A DNA stretch of 64,000 nt from Lasiosphaeria ovina. Its lineage: Eukaryota; Ascomycota; Sordariomycetes; Sordariales; Lasiosphaeriaceae. Where the stretch lies: assembly GCA_033439765.1 (NCBI GenBank), contig JAULSN010000005.1, positions 1,565,001 through 1,629,000 on the forward strand, written 5' to 3'. Below the pieces are notes generated by a model. The model did not search any database. It was given only the letters and a program-made list of their open reading frames with translations, and had not been told where the DNA came from. Position 1 is the stretch's first letter; each line of letters starts with the position of its first letter. Position numbers and translations under genes: made by a program. Shown here in pieces: positions 33,977-45,116 of this stretch.

Positions 33977-36360
33977 CCTGGAGCAAATCTGAAGATCTAG
34001 GGATCTGGCCCGGGAAAAACCTGTGAATCTCGGAAATCAATAAGTGCTGTGCTGTACTGCGTAGGCCCGAGGACGACGAGGGTTTGGGTCGAACGACGAA
34101 GCAGCAGCAAGGAGCGACGAAGTGTCTGAGATGCGAATAGCAGGGCGGGCAGGTTGGGGTTTGGGGGGGGGAAGTTTTTTTTGGTCGGTGCCTTCTATTT
34201 CGGTCGAGGGGGGGAACGCAGACCCGAGGGCCGCAGTCAGTGCAGTGCGGTGCGGTGCGGTGCAGCCACGAGCTCCGCCAGACAAGGTATGCAATGTACT
34301 GTTCGGCACCCTAGGCCCAAGTCACCATCCCTTAGCTTCAATTGATGCCCGCACCTGTCAGGGACCCGGAAAGTCAACAAGCGGCAAGCCCACCTCACGC
34401 TGGCTCAAACCCTGGAATGTTGCGCCAGCTAATTGGCCTGACCGTCCAAAACATCGGGCGAGATCCAACAAAGTGGCGGGGATATCCAACAAAGCGACGA
34501 GCTTTCCCCAACTCTTTTCTGACCCTTGTCCGATGGCCGAGCGGACTTTCACCAATTTCAGCCACTGGCAAACTTTTTTTTTTCTGCAGCGGGCAACGCT
34601 GATAGCGGTGTCCCACAGAACTTCCCCTGACCCCCGTGTCGTGGCCGAAGTACCGGTACAAGACCTGAGCCACCATCCCATCCAATCCTCCACATCCTCA
34701 TCAATTAACGACCCGCACCAATCCCAAAGATGTTTCCGTGACGTTTGCCAAACCCCCAATGGCTCCCCCGTCGGCTGGCCAGGCCGCCGGACGCATTCAA
34801 CCTCGGAAACTTATCTATAGGGAAGGCTTGGAACGCGGTCATTTGCTTGCGTGTAGCACAGTAACTCGAGATTATAGGCTCAATTGAACCCACTTTGAGA
34901 GAGATAACACAGCCGAGTGGCATCATGGTGTGAGGGCTTTGAAAGACGGGAGTCGTCAACTCGGACGGCTCATGGGCCGGAGCACGCGCGCAATGCACCG
35001 AAAACAGAAGTAGTAGAACGCCGAGGGTCAGCCACACCTCGGTGCATGCCGTTTCCGCTCCCGTTGCCTGTAGAGGGATTTCGGGGCTGTGAGCGAGATC
35101 CGATCGCTGTCCTTGCCCACCTGCTCTGCAATGCCCGACGATGCCCGAAACTGGCACCTGAGATACCTTAGGTACTCGGTAATAAGCAACCAGCAGCAAG
35201 GACGTCGGCATAATGCTCTGCAGCGACAAGCGAAGACCACGAGACACGGCTACAGCTCTGCAGAACGAATGCAAGATTCGTGCCGGCTGCGGCTGCGCTG
35301 CTTATGACTTATGACTTCCACGACTGTCCACGAGCTGGCTCGCTGCGCTGGCCAGGTCAAGGTTGCCGGTCCCGGACGATCCCCAATCCACACTCCGCAC
35401 TGCGGAGCGATCCGCACCCGGGACAAAGTAAATCATACGGGGCAGTCGCACGCGCTGCGCCACGAGCTTGAGGTTAAGCTTGAATTCAAGCTTGAAGGAC
35501 ATGAGACAGAATCAGAGACGGGGTGAAGCTCGGGGATGGAAACCAAAGGCCAAAACGTAGGCGGGCGGAATGTTTGCTTAATGTCTTGGGCCGCGTTCAT
35601 CGGACACCGAGTATCGGCAACGAATAAGAAGCATTCGGTAAGGAACACCGAGCCATCGGCTTCGAAGCGACGGTGTACAGTGCAGAGTGCTTTCTGGTCC
35701 CCCCTCGCAAACGGAGACAACCTTTTTTTGGTGGGATTGGCGTGATTGCCCGAGCACTCATCCGCGGGGTCCTGCAAGTACCGGTACTTTGCTTCCTAGA
35801 CCGCCCCATACACTTGCCCCGCTTGGGTCAACCCCATTGATCCAAAAGGTTCTGAGTACCTTTTTTTCCCGGCCCCTAGCCCTTCCCCAACGCCCAAAGC
35901 ACGCTACTGGTACCTGGAGAGGAGTGCTTTCGTTCGCCAGATGTCCACTTTTGTGCTGGAGCCATTCCTGATTTCCTTCGAAGCAGACAGCGACTCGAGA
36001 GCGTACCGATTCATTGGCATCCAACATTCCTCGGCCGCTCCCCTGCTCCCTTTTCCCTCTCCTCCCTCTCGAGACTTCTCGGTTTGCCTGTCTTGCCTCG
36101 CTTGCTTGACGATAGCAATTTGTCCGCGTACCGCCCTCCCATCAGTCCACTTGGGAATTTCTTCCGCCCGCAGCGGTTGAATTGAGTGAGCTTCCCTGCC
36201 CCCGCCTGCCGAACTGCAGAAACAGACAGACGCACGACTCCGACACCAATCCATAGCTGGTCCAATTTCTGACCGACGTGCGAAATATAGAAAAGACAAC
36301 GAAACTTGAAAAGGAATAGGCCAGAAGAAAGAAAGCACACGGCTTACCTGCACCGTCAAC
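33977..36360. promoter_or_regulatory. Divergent acl1/acl2 promoter region
   Basis: The two lyase subunit genes read outward from this 2.4-kb space, so elements here could keep subunit expression balanced. It includes a short tgcggtgcgg repeat at about 34239-34265 and a CT-rich leader just before acl2 (36030-36110). I saw no clear TATA box and could not assign binding sites. Open frames inside look accidental. Confidence 0.55.
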
Positions 36361-38407
36361 ATGTCTGCGAAGAGCGTCTCCGAGGCCGATGGCAAGGCCA
36401 TCATCAACTATCACCTCACGCGCGCCCCAGTGATCAAGCCGAGCACGCTGCCTGCTCCCACGAAGCACAACCCGCCCCCCAGACTGGCCTCGCTCTACTT
36501 CCCTGAGGATGCCAACCCGAACGACATTCTCGACCAGGCCGAGATCACATATCCGTGGCTGCTGCACCAGGGCGCCAAGTTCGTCGCGAAGCCCGACCAG
36601 CTTATCAAGCGGCGAGGCAAGAGCGGTCTCCTGGCCCTGAACAAGACATGGCCAGAGGCGAAGGCGTGGGTCGCTGAGCGCGCCGGCAAGGCTCAAAAGG
36701 TCGAGCACACAGAAGGAATTCTCCGCCAGTTCCTGGTCGAGCCCTTTGTGCCACACCCTTCCAACACCGAGTACTACATCAACGTACGTAGACCCGTAGT
36801 CGCTTGCCGATGCTTAACTTGAGCAATTTGTGCTGACTTTGTTTCCAGATCAATTCCGTTCGCGATGTAAGTTTGTGTTTTGTTTTCTCGTTTCTCAATT
36901 CTCTCCGTAAAGGCGGTGCACAGATCAGGGCCTTTTGTTCTCGGGAGCAGGCGGAGCGGACGTGCAACCCCTGGAAAATCGATGCGAAAGAAGCAAAAGA
37001 AGGGGAAAACGCATTGCACAAAAGAAGGATAGGGAAACAGCATCCGTTTAGAGCAGCCGGCTGTGTCTTTCTTTATAAACGGGAGAATGCAGGCCAGCAT
37101 TGAGCCCGGCCTAGGTGTCCCCGCGTTGGCAAAGTTGCCGGACGAACGGAGACTAAGCCGCATTGCGATGTGTGGATCGGGAGTTGGGCGCATACCCAAC
37201 CCCCATCCGCACACCACATGCCCAAACCCGCCTGTGCAGCGGCTGCCGAGTGCGACCGAGACATGCTGAGACCCTGCCCAGGCAATCAAAAGCAACGAAG
37301 CTAACTTGTCAACAAGGGTGACTGGATTCTCTTCACACACGAAGGCGGCGTAGACGTTGGTGATGTCGACACAAAGGCTGAGAAGATCCTCGTCCCCGTC
37401 GACCTCTCACAATACCCCTCAAACGAGGAGCTCGCAGCAGTTCTTCTGAAGAAGGTGCCCAAGGGCCTCCACAATGTTCTCGTCGACTTCAGTAAGGCCC
37501 CCAGCACTATTGCCTCGCCTCTCGTTTTATGGATAGCGGGCTAACCGGTTTGCAAGTCACCCGTCTCTATGCCGTCTATGTCGACTGCCAGTTCACATAT
37601 ATGGAGATCAACCCCTTGGTTGTCATCCCCAACGAGGATGCCACCTCTGCGTCAGTTCACTTCCTAGATCTCGCTGCCAAGCTCGATCAAACTGCCGACT
37701 TCGAGTGCGGTGTCAAGTGGGCTGTTGCGAGATCTCCCGCCGCGCTCGGCATCACCGCTGCCGCATCAGCAAATGGTGCCGTCAGCATTGACGCCGGCCC
37801 GCCAATTGAGTTCCCGGCCCCCTTCGGCCGTGAGCTTACCAAGGAGGAGGCGTATATCGCCGAGCTCGACGCCAAGACGGGCGCCTCTCTGAAGCTGACG
37901 GTCCTGAACGCCACTGGACGTATCTGGACTCTTGTCGCTGGTGGTGGTGCCTCGGTCGTATACGCTGACGCCATCGCCTCGGCGGGCTTTGCCGATGAGC
38001 TTGCCAACTACGGCGAGTACTCGGGTGCCCCCACCGAGTCGCAGACCTACCACTACGCCCGCACCGTCCTCGACTTGATGCTGCGCGCGCCCATCAACCC
38101 CAAGGGCAAGGTCTTGTTCATCGGTGGCGGTATTGCCAACTTCACCAACGTAGCCAGCACCTTCAAGGGCGTGATCAAGGCCCTCCGCGAGTATGCCAAG
38201 GCCCTCAACGAGCACAATGTGCAGATCTGGGTCCGCCGCGCTGGCCCCAACTACCAGGAGGGTCTCAAGAACCTCAAGGCCGCCACCCAGGAGCTCGGCC
38301 TCAACGCCAAGATCTTTGGCCCCGAGATGCACGTCAGCGGAATCGTGCCCCTGGCCCTGGTCCCCGGGAAGTGGGAGGAGAGCAAGGCTGAGGAGTTCAA
38401 GGCTTAG
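36361..38407 (+). CDS. acl2: ATP-citrate lyase subunit 2 (ATP-grasp, citrate-binding half)
   Basis: Four coding exons (36361-36783, 36849-36866, 37317-37491, 37557-38407) encode 488 residues, the usual size of fungal Acl2. This subunit corresponds to the N-terminal part of animal ATP-citrate lyase. It carries the ATP-grasp domain, in which residues around [20 protein letters not shown] and MEINPLVV bind nucleotide and metal, and the citrate-binding domain with [20 protein letters not shown] and [15 protein letters not shown]. Exon 2 is only 18 nt and encodes INSVRD, which is required to complete the conserved [21 protein letters not shown] region. The following intron is 450 nt, long for this genome. 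Partner gene acl1 lies divergently upstream. Confidence 0.96.
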
Positions 38408-39496
38408 AGAGTTTTAAGTAGAAGACAGAGCCGAGAAAAAAAAGTAATTCGCTAGCTACCTACTCTTATCTTGTTTACTTTACATTATTGTTCTTTTTTC
38501 CCCTCTTTGCTTTGTCTAATATGGCGGCGCATGTACGGGGGGAGAGAGAGAGACGGGGAATGTAGGGAAGTGTTCCTGGGGCCAGCCAGCTCTTGAGATG
38601 AGAGGAGACACACACAAAGACATTACATAAACCATGAATGATAGAGAACTTCGCACAGGAAAAGAGAGAGAGCTCGGTACTCAACTGCCGTTGTATTACG
38701 TTGATGTTTTTTTTTACTTTCTTATTTGGTGGCTCACCTGCTCATCGCCTCCTATTCACTTTCTATGATATTTTCTATCGGTAATGATATGAAGCCAAAA
38801 CAGAACAAACACCACGTATATACTCACGCACCACTTCTCACTCTTATGTCAGCGCCAATTGCTCGGCCATTTCATGTATGCCGCCAATGGCGTCCTTTTA
38901 AGTATTTTCATCCTGTCTAATGCATCACCTCACCTCTCCCAAATATTTTAAATGCATAACTGAAGTCTCCGGTCATGGATGGTTTGAAATACCATCAGGT
39001 TTCTTTTCGCCGCCGACACCAAACCACTCGCTACCTAAGCACTACCTTTGCCTGTAGATCACCTAGGTAGCGGGTATGCCAACATCACAAGACCATTAAA
39101 AAAAAACAGGAGCTTGCCTCGCCGTCTCATCCCCCCTTATGTATATTTACATCATCACAGCAGCCCATCTGCTTCGCCCTAAACACCTAATTGTAAAGCC
39201 ACAGCAATGCCATCCCCGATAAAAGTGGTATCTTGCAAAAAAGATAGCAGAGGCGAGAAAAGAAAGAATGACAGTGCCAGGATCCATGATGCTTGTCGAC
39301 ATCGAAAAATAAAAGAACAGGAGGAAGTATTACTATTAACTGTCCACACCGTCTACCACGGCCAACGTCTCGTACGAAGAGCAAAGAGGCGACATAGCCA
39401 GTCAGCTATACCAGAGGCGCGGAGTAGTTGGAGCCGTGGCAGCGGGAAGACGTGATGGTCTGGGTCTAACTCTATAGCCAAGTACCGGCGCCTGAC
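38408..39496. other. Convergent 3' intergenic region
   Basis: About 1.1 kb of AT-richer DNA lies between the ends of acl2 and the GH72 gene. A short gaga-rich stretch occurs at about 38543-38555. No gene is supported. Confidence 0.6.
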
Positions 39497-41218
39497 CTAG
39501 ATGGCGATTCCGGCCAGGACTGCGAACGCCCCCATGGCGACAGCGGGAAGGACAACGGCCACAGGTTTGCTGCCGGCATCTTTGCTCTGGGTGGGGGCGG
39601 GAGCACTGGTTGTACCCGCGGCGGCCGTGGTCGTGGGACTGGGAGCAGCCGTAGATACGGCCTCATTAGAGCCGGGAACTGCATCATGTCAGTACAACAT
39701 CAGGTTGCGACGGAGCCAAGAAGCCGAGGCTGAAAACCGCCACCGGGGGTTTCTTTTGGGGTGTTTCAACGTACTGTTGAAGGCATTATCTGGCAGCGGC
39801 TTGACAGCCAGCTTGACAAGGACGCTTCCGTCGGCATTCGCCACAGTGTGCTTGACAGAGTAATCGCTGATTTTCACAATCTTTCCCGAGGGCGCTTGGC
39901 TGACGCCACCTTGAATAATTTCCTTGGCTCCCGGGGGAAGCACAGGGAGCGTGAAGTTCGTGCTGAACATATCATCGGTTATCAGCTTAGGGTTGCAGGC
40001 AGGCGCTTTTGGGCCCGAGCCTGGCTTCGGGGCTGGGGTGCTTTGGATTTGGGTAAAATTGAGCTTCGCATATTGAGCCTTCAAAGAGTGAAAGTCGCTC
40101 GTGAGAACAACGGAACCGTCGGAGCTTATGTTGACCAGGCCAAATTCGTTGACTCCCTGTGTGTACTCATACACAATGCCGCCCGAAAAGACGCCCGTCA
40201 TCTGCGACCCGTAGATGGCGGGAACCTCGCTGAAATTCCGCGGGGCGGGGTTGTTGCAACCGAACTCGGAGTAGAAGACAGGCACAGAGCTGCCAGTGAA
40301 GCCTTCGACCAAAACATTGTAGCCAGACTCGGTGAAGGAGCTGTTGCCGCACCAGCTGTAGCTATTGAGAGCGAAGAGGTCTACTTTGCTCGTGTCTTTC
40401 TGGTCACCATTCTCGACACACTGGAAGTAGTTCCATGTGTCAAACAGGATGTTGCGAACATCAGCCGCCGAGTAGCCAACAGGAATGGGTCGCTTTGAGT
40501 GCGCAGCGACATAGTTCTTGATATCACGCGTAACTGCCCGCATGTACGGAGGGACCCAGGTAGATGTCGTCTCATCATCCATGACCTCGTTTCCAGAGAA
40601 GAAGGCAAGCGTGTTAGGGTATTCCTTGAAGGCCTCAACAACAGCAAAGGTCCGGTTCAGGTAAGCAGCATAGTAGGATTTGTAGGGCTCCACGCTGGTC
40701 AGGGACTCGCCGGGCAGGGGCGAGTTGACGTCGAGGAGCATATATATGCCGGCCGCATTGAAAATACTCGCGCACTCATCGTGGCTCAGGTCCGGATTCA
40801 GGTTGTAGACGCGGATTGCGTTGGCGCCCAGAACCTGCAAGATAGCCGCATCCCGGAGGCAGATATCCTTGTCACTCAGCGGGTCGACGCCTGCCTGGGT
40901 TCCGTAAGCAGACGAACCGCCGGGCTGGTACGCAACGCCGACGATCTGGAAGCGGGTGTTCGTTGCCGGATTGACAAAGTAGTTGTCAACTACTTCCAAG
41001 GACGGCACCGCATTGGCAAGCGTCGCGCCGAGGGCAAGAAGCGCTGAATAAATCTGCGCGCCAGTGCGTTAGCAAGCTCCCTCTCGGCTGCGATTCCGAA
41101 GTCCGAGCCAGGCAAGGAAGCTGGGGCGGGCATTGTTTCTTTTGGCACGCAACGGCTCGGAAGGACATCATCGACAGTATGGGTGTGTAGAGGAGGAAAA
41201 CACGCAGCATACACGCAT
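39497..41218 (-). CDS. GPI-anchored GH72 beta-1,3-glucanosyltransferase
   Basis: Members of the Gas/Gel/Phr family cut and re-join beta-1,3-glucan chains at the cell surface. The proposed model has three exons (41218-41213, 41053-39775, 39678-39497) and 488 residues. The first exon is only ATG-CGT, followed by a gtatgc donor and a gcgcag acceptor. It supplies a Met-Arg start to a hydrophobic signal (IYSALLALGATLANA); without it an in-frame stop precedes the signal, so an upstream exon is needed. The two catalytic glutamates are in FFSGNEVMDD (about 158) and FYSEFGCN (about 265). The C-terminal Ser/Thr/Pro-rich stretch and final hydrophobic tail (VAVVLPAVAMGAFAVLAG) mark a GPI-anchor signal. 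There is no CBM43 module, as in Gel1-type enzymes. The exact start is inferred. Confidence 0.9.
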
Positions 41219-42676
41219 TGTCTTGGTTTGGCAGGGAAAGCCACCAGTAGCTCTATCGAAGTGGTATTTTCCGTAGTATTCGTGATTGGTGATTGGTGGT
41301 GGCGGTGAGTGATCAGATGCTGTTTTGTGGCTTCTCTGCAGCAATGAAAGCACTAAAAGATTGTTGGTTGCTCAAAGTTACAAGCATGAAGGAAAAAGAA
41401 GAGCGAAATCCCCGACCAAAAGCCCCTTCCTTATTGCTTCCATTGAGCGAGCGAGTGTCGAGGCGAGGGAAGCGGAGGAGAAACCAACACGCAACAGATG
41501 CGGCGAGTTGGGACGACAGCGGCCTCATTCCAGGGCCAAAAAGACGTGACCATGGTTGCCAGGGCCGGGGTGTGGTGGGTATGGGTTTGTGCCTGCCCTG
41601 ATCTCGAAATCCCCACCAGATTGCCAAGAAGGTGGGATGAGAGGCACCCTGTAACTACGTCGATTTGCAGGAGAAACGCACAGCAAGCTTCGATGGAATC
41701 CAGAATTACAGGGCAGTCACTCCGGTATGGATTGTACAGTCACGGCCACCTCGTGTCTTGTTCCCGGAAAGAACTCGGACACGCTTTCCAATTCAGGCAC
41801 AAATCAATATTGGGGGCAGCGCTAGACTCGTTCCTGGCCACGCCCCCGAAAATGGCAGGTGCCTTTGGATACGAACTACGGATACGACTCGAATTGCAGT
41901 GAAGATGAACCGCACTCTATCCAAAGTTTTCCGTGAAAAGAACGGGAGCGCTCTCAGAGTCAACGTCGTGACAGATCGGCGGACCTATAGTGCTCTGGTG
42001 CGATCATATAGACGAGGCGTTGGAGTCCGCTGTCAAGTTTATTCAACCTCATCGTTCACAATGCGACATGCAGGCACGTACCCGGTTGAGGAGCGCAACG
42101 TTCTTACCCGTCGATCTTCAACGGGGTCCCCGCCAAAACAGTGACGTTGTGACGCCCCGTTGTGCAACAGGCGAGTCAGGACAAGTCGGTCTTTGAAACA
42201 ATTTGTTTCATGGAAAGAATGCACTTATTAGCACAGCTGATTGAAAAGTACTACCTACGATTACCTACCTCGCTCGGGTTTAATATTGTTTGCATTCTAA
42301 TTTTCGAATAAATATTCGCGCGGTGCTTGGGAAGAGTGAGGATTACGCATTAAGTATACGATTTACTGTTCTGGCCGCCGAATTTGGCAAGGCGGGGCCG
42401 CCATTTTCGGGTGCCTTGGCAGTGCGGGACGCTTGATATCCTGAAGAATCTAAGTTGCTTTGTTTTGGGCAGGATGCTAGCCCCACTTAGCCTTCCACAC
42501 TTTTTGCTCGTGTAACCCCAATCTTTATAGTTGCTGCCTACACTCGTAACAAAGCCTACCTACGTAGATGAGCCCTCCCGACTGGGATTTGGGATTTGGG
42601 ACCGAGGGTTTGCACCCCCCTGGGAATGGCGTCCCTTCCCGATCGGGTATGGCGCTCGGTCAGACTCACGTCCTCG
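41219..42676. other. Promoter of the GH72 gene and start of the gene-poor island
   Basis: The left part is upstream of the glucanosyltransferase. From about 42230 the DNA becomes AT-richer, with cctacctacga-type motifs. Open frames at 41293-42196 show no family features. Confidence 0.45.
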
Positions 42677-42843
42677 CACGGCCCCGCCGCGCCCACCGCG
42701 CCCGCCGCGCCCGCCGTGCCCGCCGCGCCCACCGCGCCCGCCGCCCCCACCGTGCCCGCCGCGCCCACCGCGCCCGCCGCGCCCTCCGTGCCCGCCGCGC
42801 CCACCGCGCCCGCCGCCCCCACCGTGCCCGCCGCGCCCGCCGC
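42677..42843. repeat. GC-rich minisatellite (9-bp unit, 72-bp higher-order period)
   Basis: The stretch is built of 9-bp units of the type ccgcgcccg or ccaccgtgcc, almost all C and G. A longer pattern starting gtgcccgccgcg recurs 72 bp apart (42716 and 42788), so blocks of eight units were duplicated. All frames stay open. The minus strand would read Gly-Ala-Ala-type collagen-like triplets and the plus strand Pro/Arg triplets. I regard this as repeat composition, not proof of a gene. Confidence 0.85.
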
Positions 42844-44248
42844 ATAAGCAGAGCCGACGTCTCTTCCCTTTCCGTACATAACTCTCGACTTTCTCTCTCC
42901 CTCATCGCCTTCGCTCGGTCCTTGCCTCCTTATTTCCTTCCCTCTCGTTCCTGCCCATTCATCTGTAGCCCGCTGGCTAGTCCGGAAAAGGCCCCCTTTT
43001 TGACAGAATGTCAATACCATGTTCCCCTAATAACGAGGCTCGTTACTGTTTTCTGGGAACACCTTGTTTACCTCATATCACTTCCGACAGAATGTTGGTA
43101 GTGTCAGGTTGACAACGGCATCAACGTAGCTAGACGAACCTGATAACTTGTGACTAGCCATACTATTGGCCTGGCTAGGTTGGATACGCGTGCTACGGTA
43201 TTAATATGGCTCGAGAGACCTGATGGCTACGGTGGTAACGATGACTGCGGCTTACTAGTTGCAATGGCCACGGAACATCACATTGTCAATAGATTAACGA
43301 TGTCAGACAGAGTCCAACTGCTATGTAGATCTAGAGGTTCCTCTCACATCCCTTCCGGTGCCCCCCGCCTTGCTATCACCCAAGCCACATTGGCACGTTT
43401 GAGCCCTGCGCTTCGCTGATTCAGAAGCGGCCTATTCCCGGCCGGCAGGGTCTACCATGTCGGGCCAGTTCAGGTACTGGTTCGGATCAGGAAGACTTGG
43501 GCGAGGAGGTGGTGGCGAGGACGTGAGAGGCCATGTTTCATGGTGGTTGGGAACGGGCGTTAGGTTACGAGGTCGGTTGGGTCGCCGAGCACTTGAAGGG
43601 GCGGCTCTGTGAAACTGGATGGTAGCCTGTTAGAGTGGCAAAGCGAGGCGATCACCGCGCCAGGTGAGATGGAAATAGGTTTGTGGTGCAGGTTGGTGGA
43701 TGGATATCAAAAGAAGAGGGTGGCCAGGGTGGCGGGACCTGCATTGGCATGTCCTTTTGTTGGCTCTAAACCTTTAAAAATAGAATTCGTCCTCCACTTT
43801 TATAGGCCGAAGGATGGGAGAGGGGGGTGTGAGAGGGAGGTGTGCAGGCACTCCAACACGGGACGCCTCAGTGAGTCCACAAGCGTGAAGAACATCTCAA
43901 CGTCAAGTTTGTGTCGCCGTCCAACGGAAACCACACTAGCCTACCTTTTCTCGGGGAAGCCCATCGTTGAACCGTCGGGAAGCTCGGGGGAGACACACAA
44001 GAACCCTCCTACACTAGGCAGGGACAAAAGTACCACATACACATACACATACAGAGAGAGACAACCACACCCAGGCAAACGCGTAGCCCGATGATGTGGC
44101 TGTCGGTTGGTTCCAGAAAGTGATGCCTACAAGGCAGCTTCGAGAAAGCGAGATCAGATGAAGAACTAAACGCGCCTCAGGTTATTTAGTATCAGCCGGA
44201 CAACGCCTTACCGGACTATAACACCTTTAAGACTTCTAGAACAAGGAC

Positions 44249-44264
44249 GTAACTTATAAGTTAC
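44249..44264. repeat. Perfect 16-bp palindrome
   Basis: The sequence gtaacttataagttac equals its own reverse complement. It lies inside the AT-rich decayed stretch. It could be a protein-binding site or a chance product of AT enrichment. Confidence 0.6.
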
Positions 44265-44679
44265 CTTAAAACTAAGCAAGCAAAGTCGCTCATTAATATA
44301 ATAGCTCTATTCTCGATATCCTATAGTACGGAGCCTAGATACCTACAAAGCTCTAGGTAGAGGTAATTCAGGTCCCTTCATCCAAACAATCTCACGCCCC
44401 ACCTCTGTTTCTATTCTAGCAACCAGAAACCCGAACAACGTCACCGAAGCCTAAAGGAAGCAAATGAGGAAGAAGGCAACAACCGACTTGAACGACCCAA
44501 GCCAAATTCGCCGCTTCACGCCGCCCTCAGACGATTCATGGGCAGGCCGGCGGCGTCTGACCCTAGCTTTGTCAGCCTTCGTTTCAGTTTCCCACGATGG
44601 TCGTCCGGATACGACGATGAGTCTGTTCGAAATGCCAACTAGCCTGAGGCGTTCTAACGAGAGCAGACGGGAGAAACAG

Positions 44680-44687
44680 TATAAATA
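44680..44687 (+). promoter_or_regulatory. TATA box of the CxxC-rich gene
   Basis: The sequence tataaata lies 161 bp upstream of the ATG at 44841, followed by a CA-rich leader (44710-44800) typical of strong fungal promoters. Confidence 0.55.
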
Positions 44688-44840
44688 TCTGCAGAATCTG
44701 CTCTCGACCATGAACACTGGACACACAACTCCTCAGCACTCACTTTCATCGCACTAAGCAACACCAATCGCGCAATTGCAAGTCCCAATCACAAAAAATC
44801 TTCTGACCCGCGTCTGTAGAAGCAAAAACACTCGAACACG

Positions 44841-45116
44841 ATGCCTAATTGCCCAGACTGCGGACAGTCCAAGTTCAACCCGGTCAGAAAGACAGACTGC
44901 CCGAAATGCCATGCCAGCCATCAAGGCAGAATCCTCACGCCCACGGCCAAGGCATGCACCGACTCAAACTGCGACGGCGGCGTCAAGAAGAACGACAGAA
45001 ACAAGGACTGTGCTGCATGTGATGGAACGGGCAAGAAGCTCACTCAATGCGACCACAATGGTTGCAGGAACGGCTATGTGGAGTACACTTGCAAGGATCC
45101 CTTCCATAGTGCGTAG
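44841..45116 (+). CDS. Small CxxC-repeat (DnaJ-type zinc-ribbon-like) protein
   Basis: A single exon encodes 91 residues with a regular series of cysteine pairs: CPDC, CPKC, CTDSNC, CAAC, CDHNGC and a last single Cys near YTCKDPFH. The spacing and the Gly residues after several pairs (CAACDGTGKK, CRNGYVEY) resemble the CxxCxGxG zinc-binding repeats of DnaJ/Hsp40, but there is no J domain or signal peptide. Binding of two or more zinc ions is likely. The gene has a credible TATA box and leader and an intact frame although it lies in decayed, repeat-rich DNA, which suggests it is expressed or recently acquired. Its role is unknown. It could act as a small zinc chaperone-like or nucleic-acid-binding protein; both are guesses. 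Confidence 0.7.
   Translation: MPNCPDCGQSKFNPVRKTDCPKCHASHQGRILTPTAKACTDSNCDGGVKKNDRNKDCAACDGTGKKLTQCDHNGCRNGYVEYTCKDPFHSA

Larger units (their letters stand above)
42844..44840. other. Gene-poor island, left part
   Basis: No supported gene lies here. The segment 44160-44380 is markedly AT-rich with many ta-containing words and looks like decayed repeat DNA. A 161-codon frame at 43609-44094 ends in Thr-Tyr repeats from a tacaca microsatellite and has no family signature. The last 160 bp form the promoter of the CxxC gene at 44841. Confidence 0.5.

Noticed and set aside
33977..36360. Several 60-230-codon frames between acl1 and acl2
   Set aside because: All lie in the shared promoter region, overlap on both strands and lack any recognisable feature.
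42556..43020. Collagen-like Gly-Ala-Ala minus-strand protein
   Set aside because: The Gly-Ala pattern is forced by the 9-bp GC minisatellite, and the flanking residues look random; kept only as a repeat.
43609..44094. 161-codon plus-strand frame
   Set aside because: It ends in a microsatellite-coded Thr-Tyr run and shows no family or promoter evidence.
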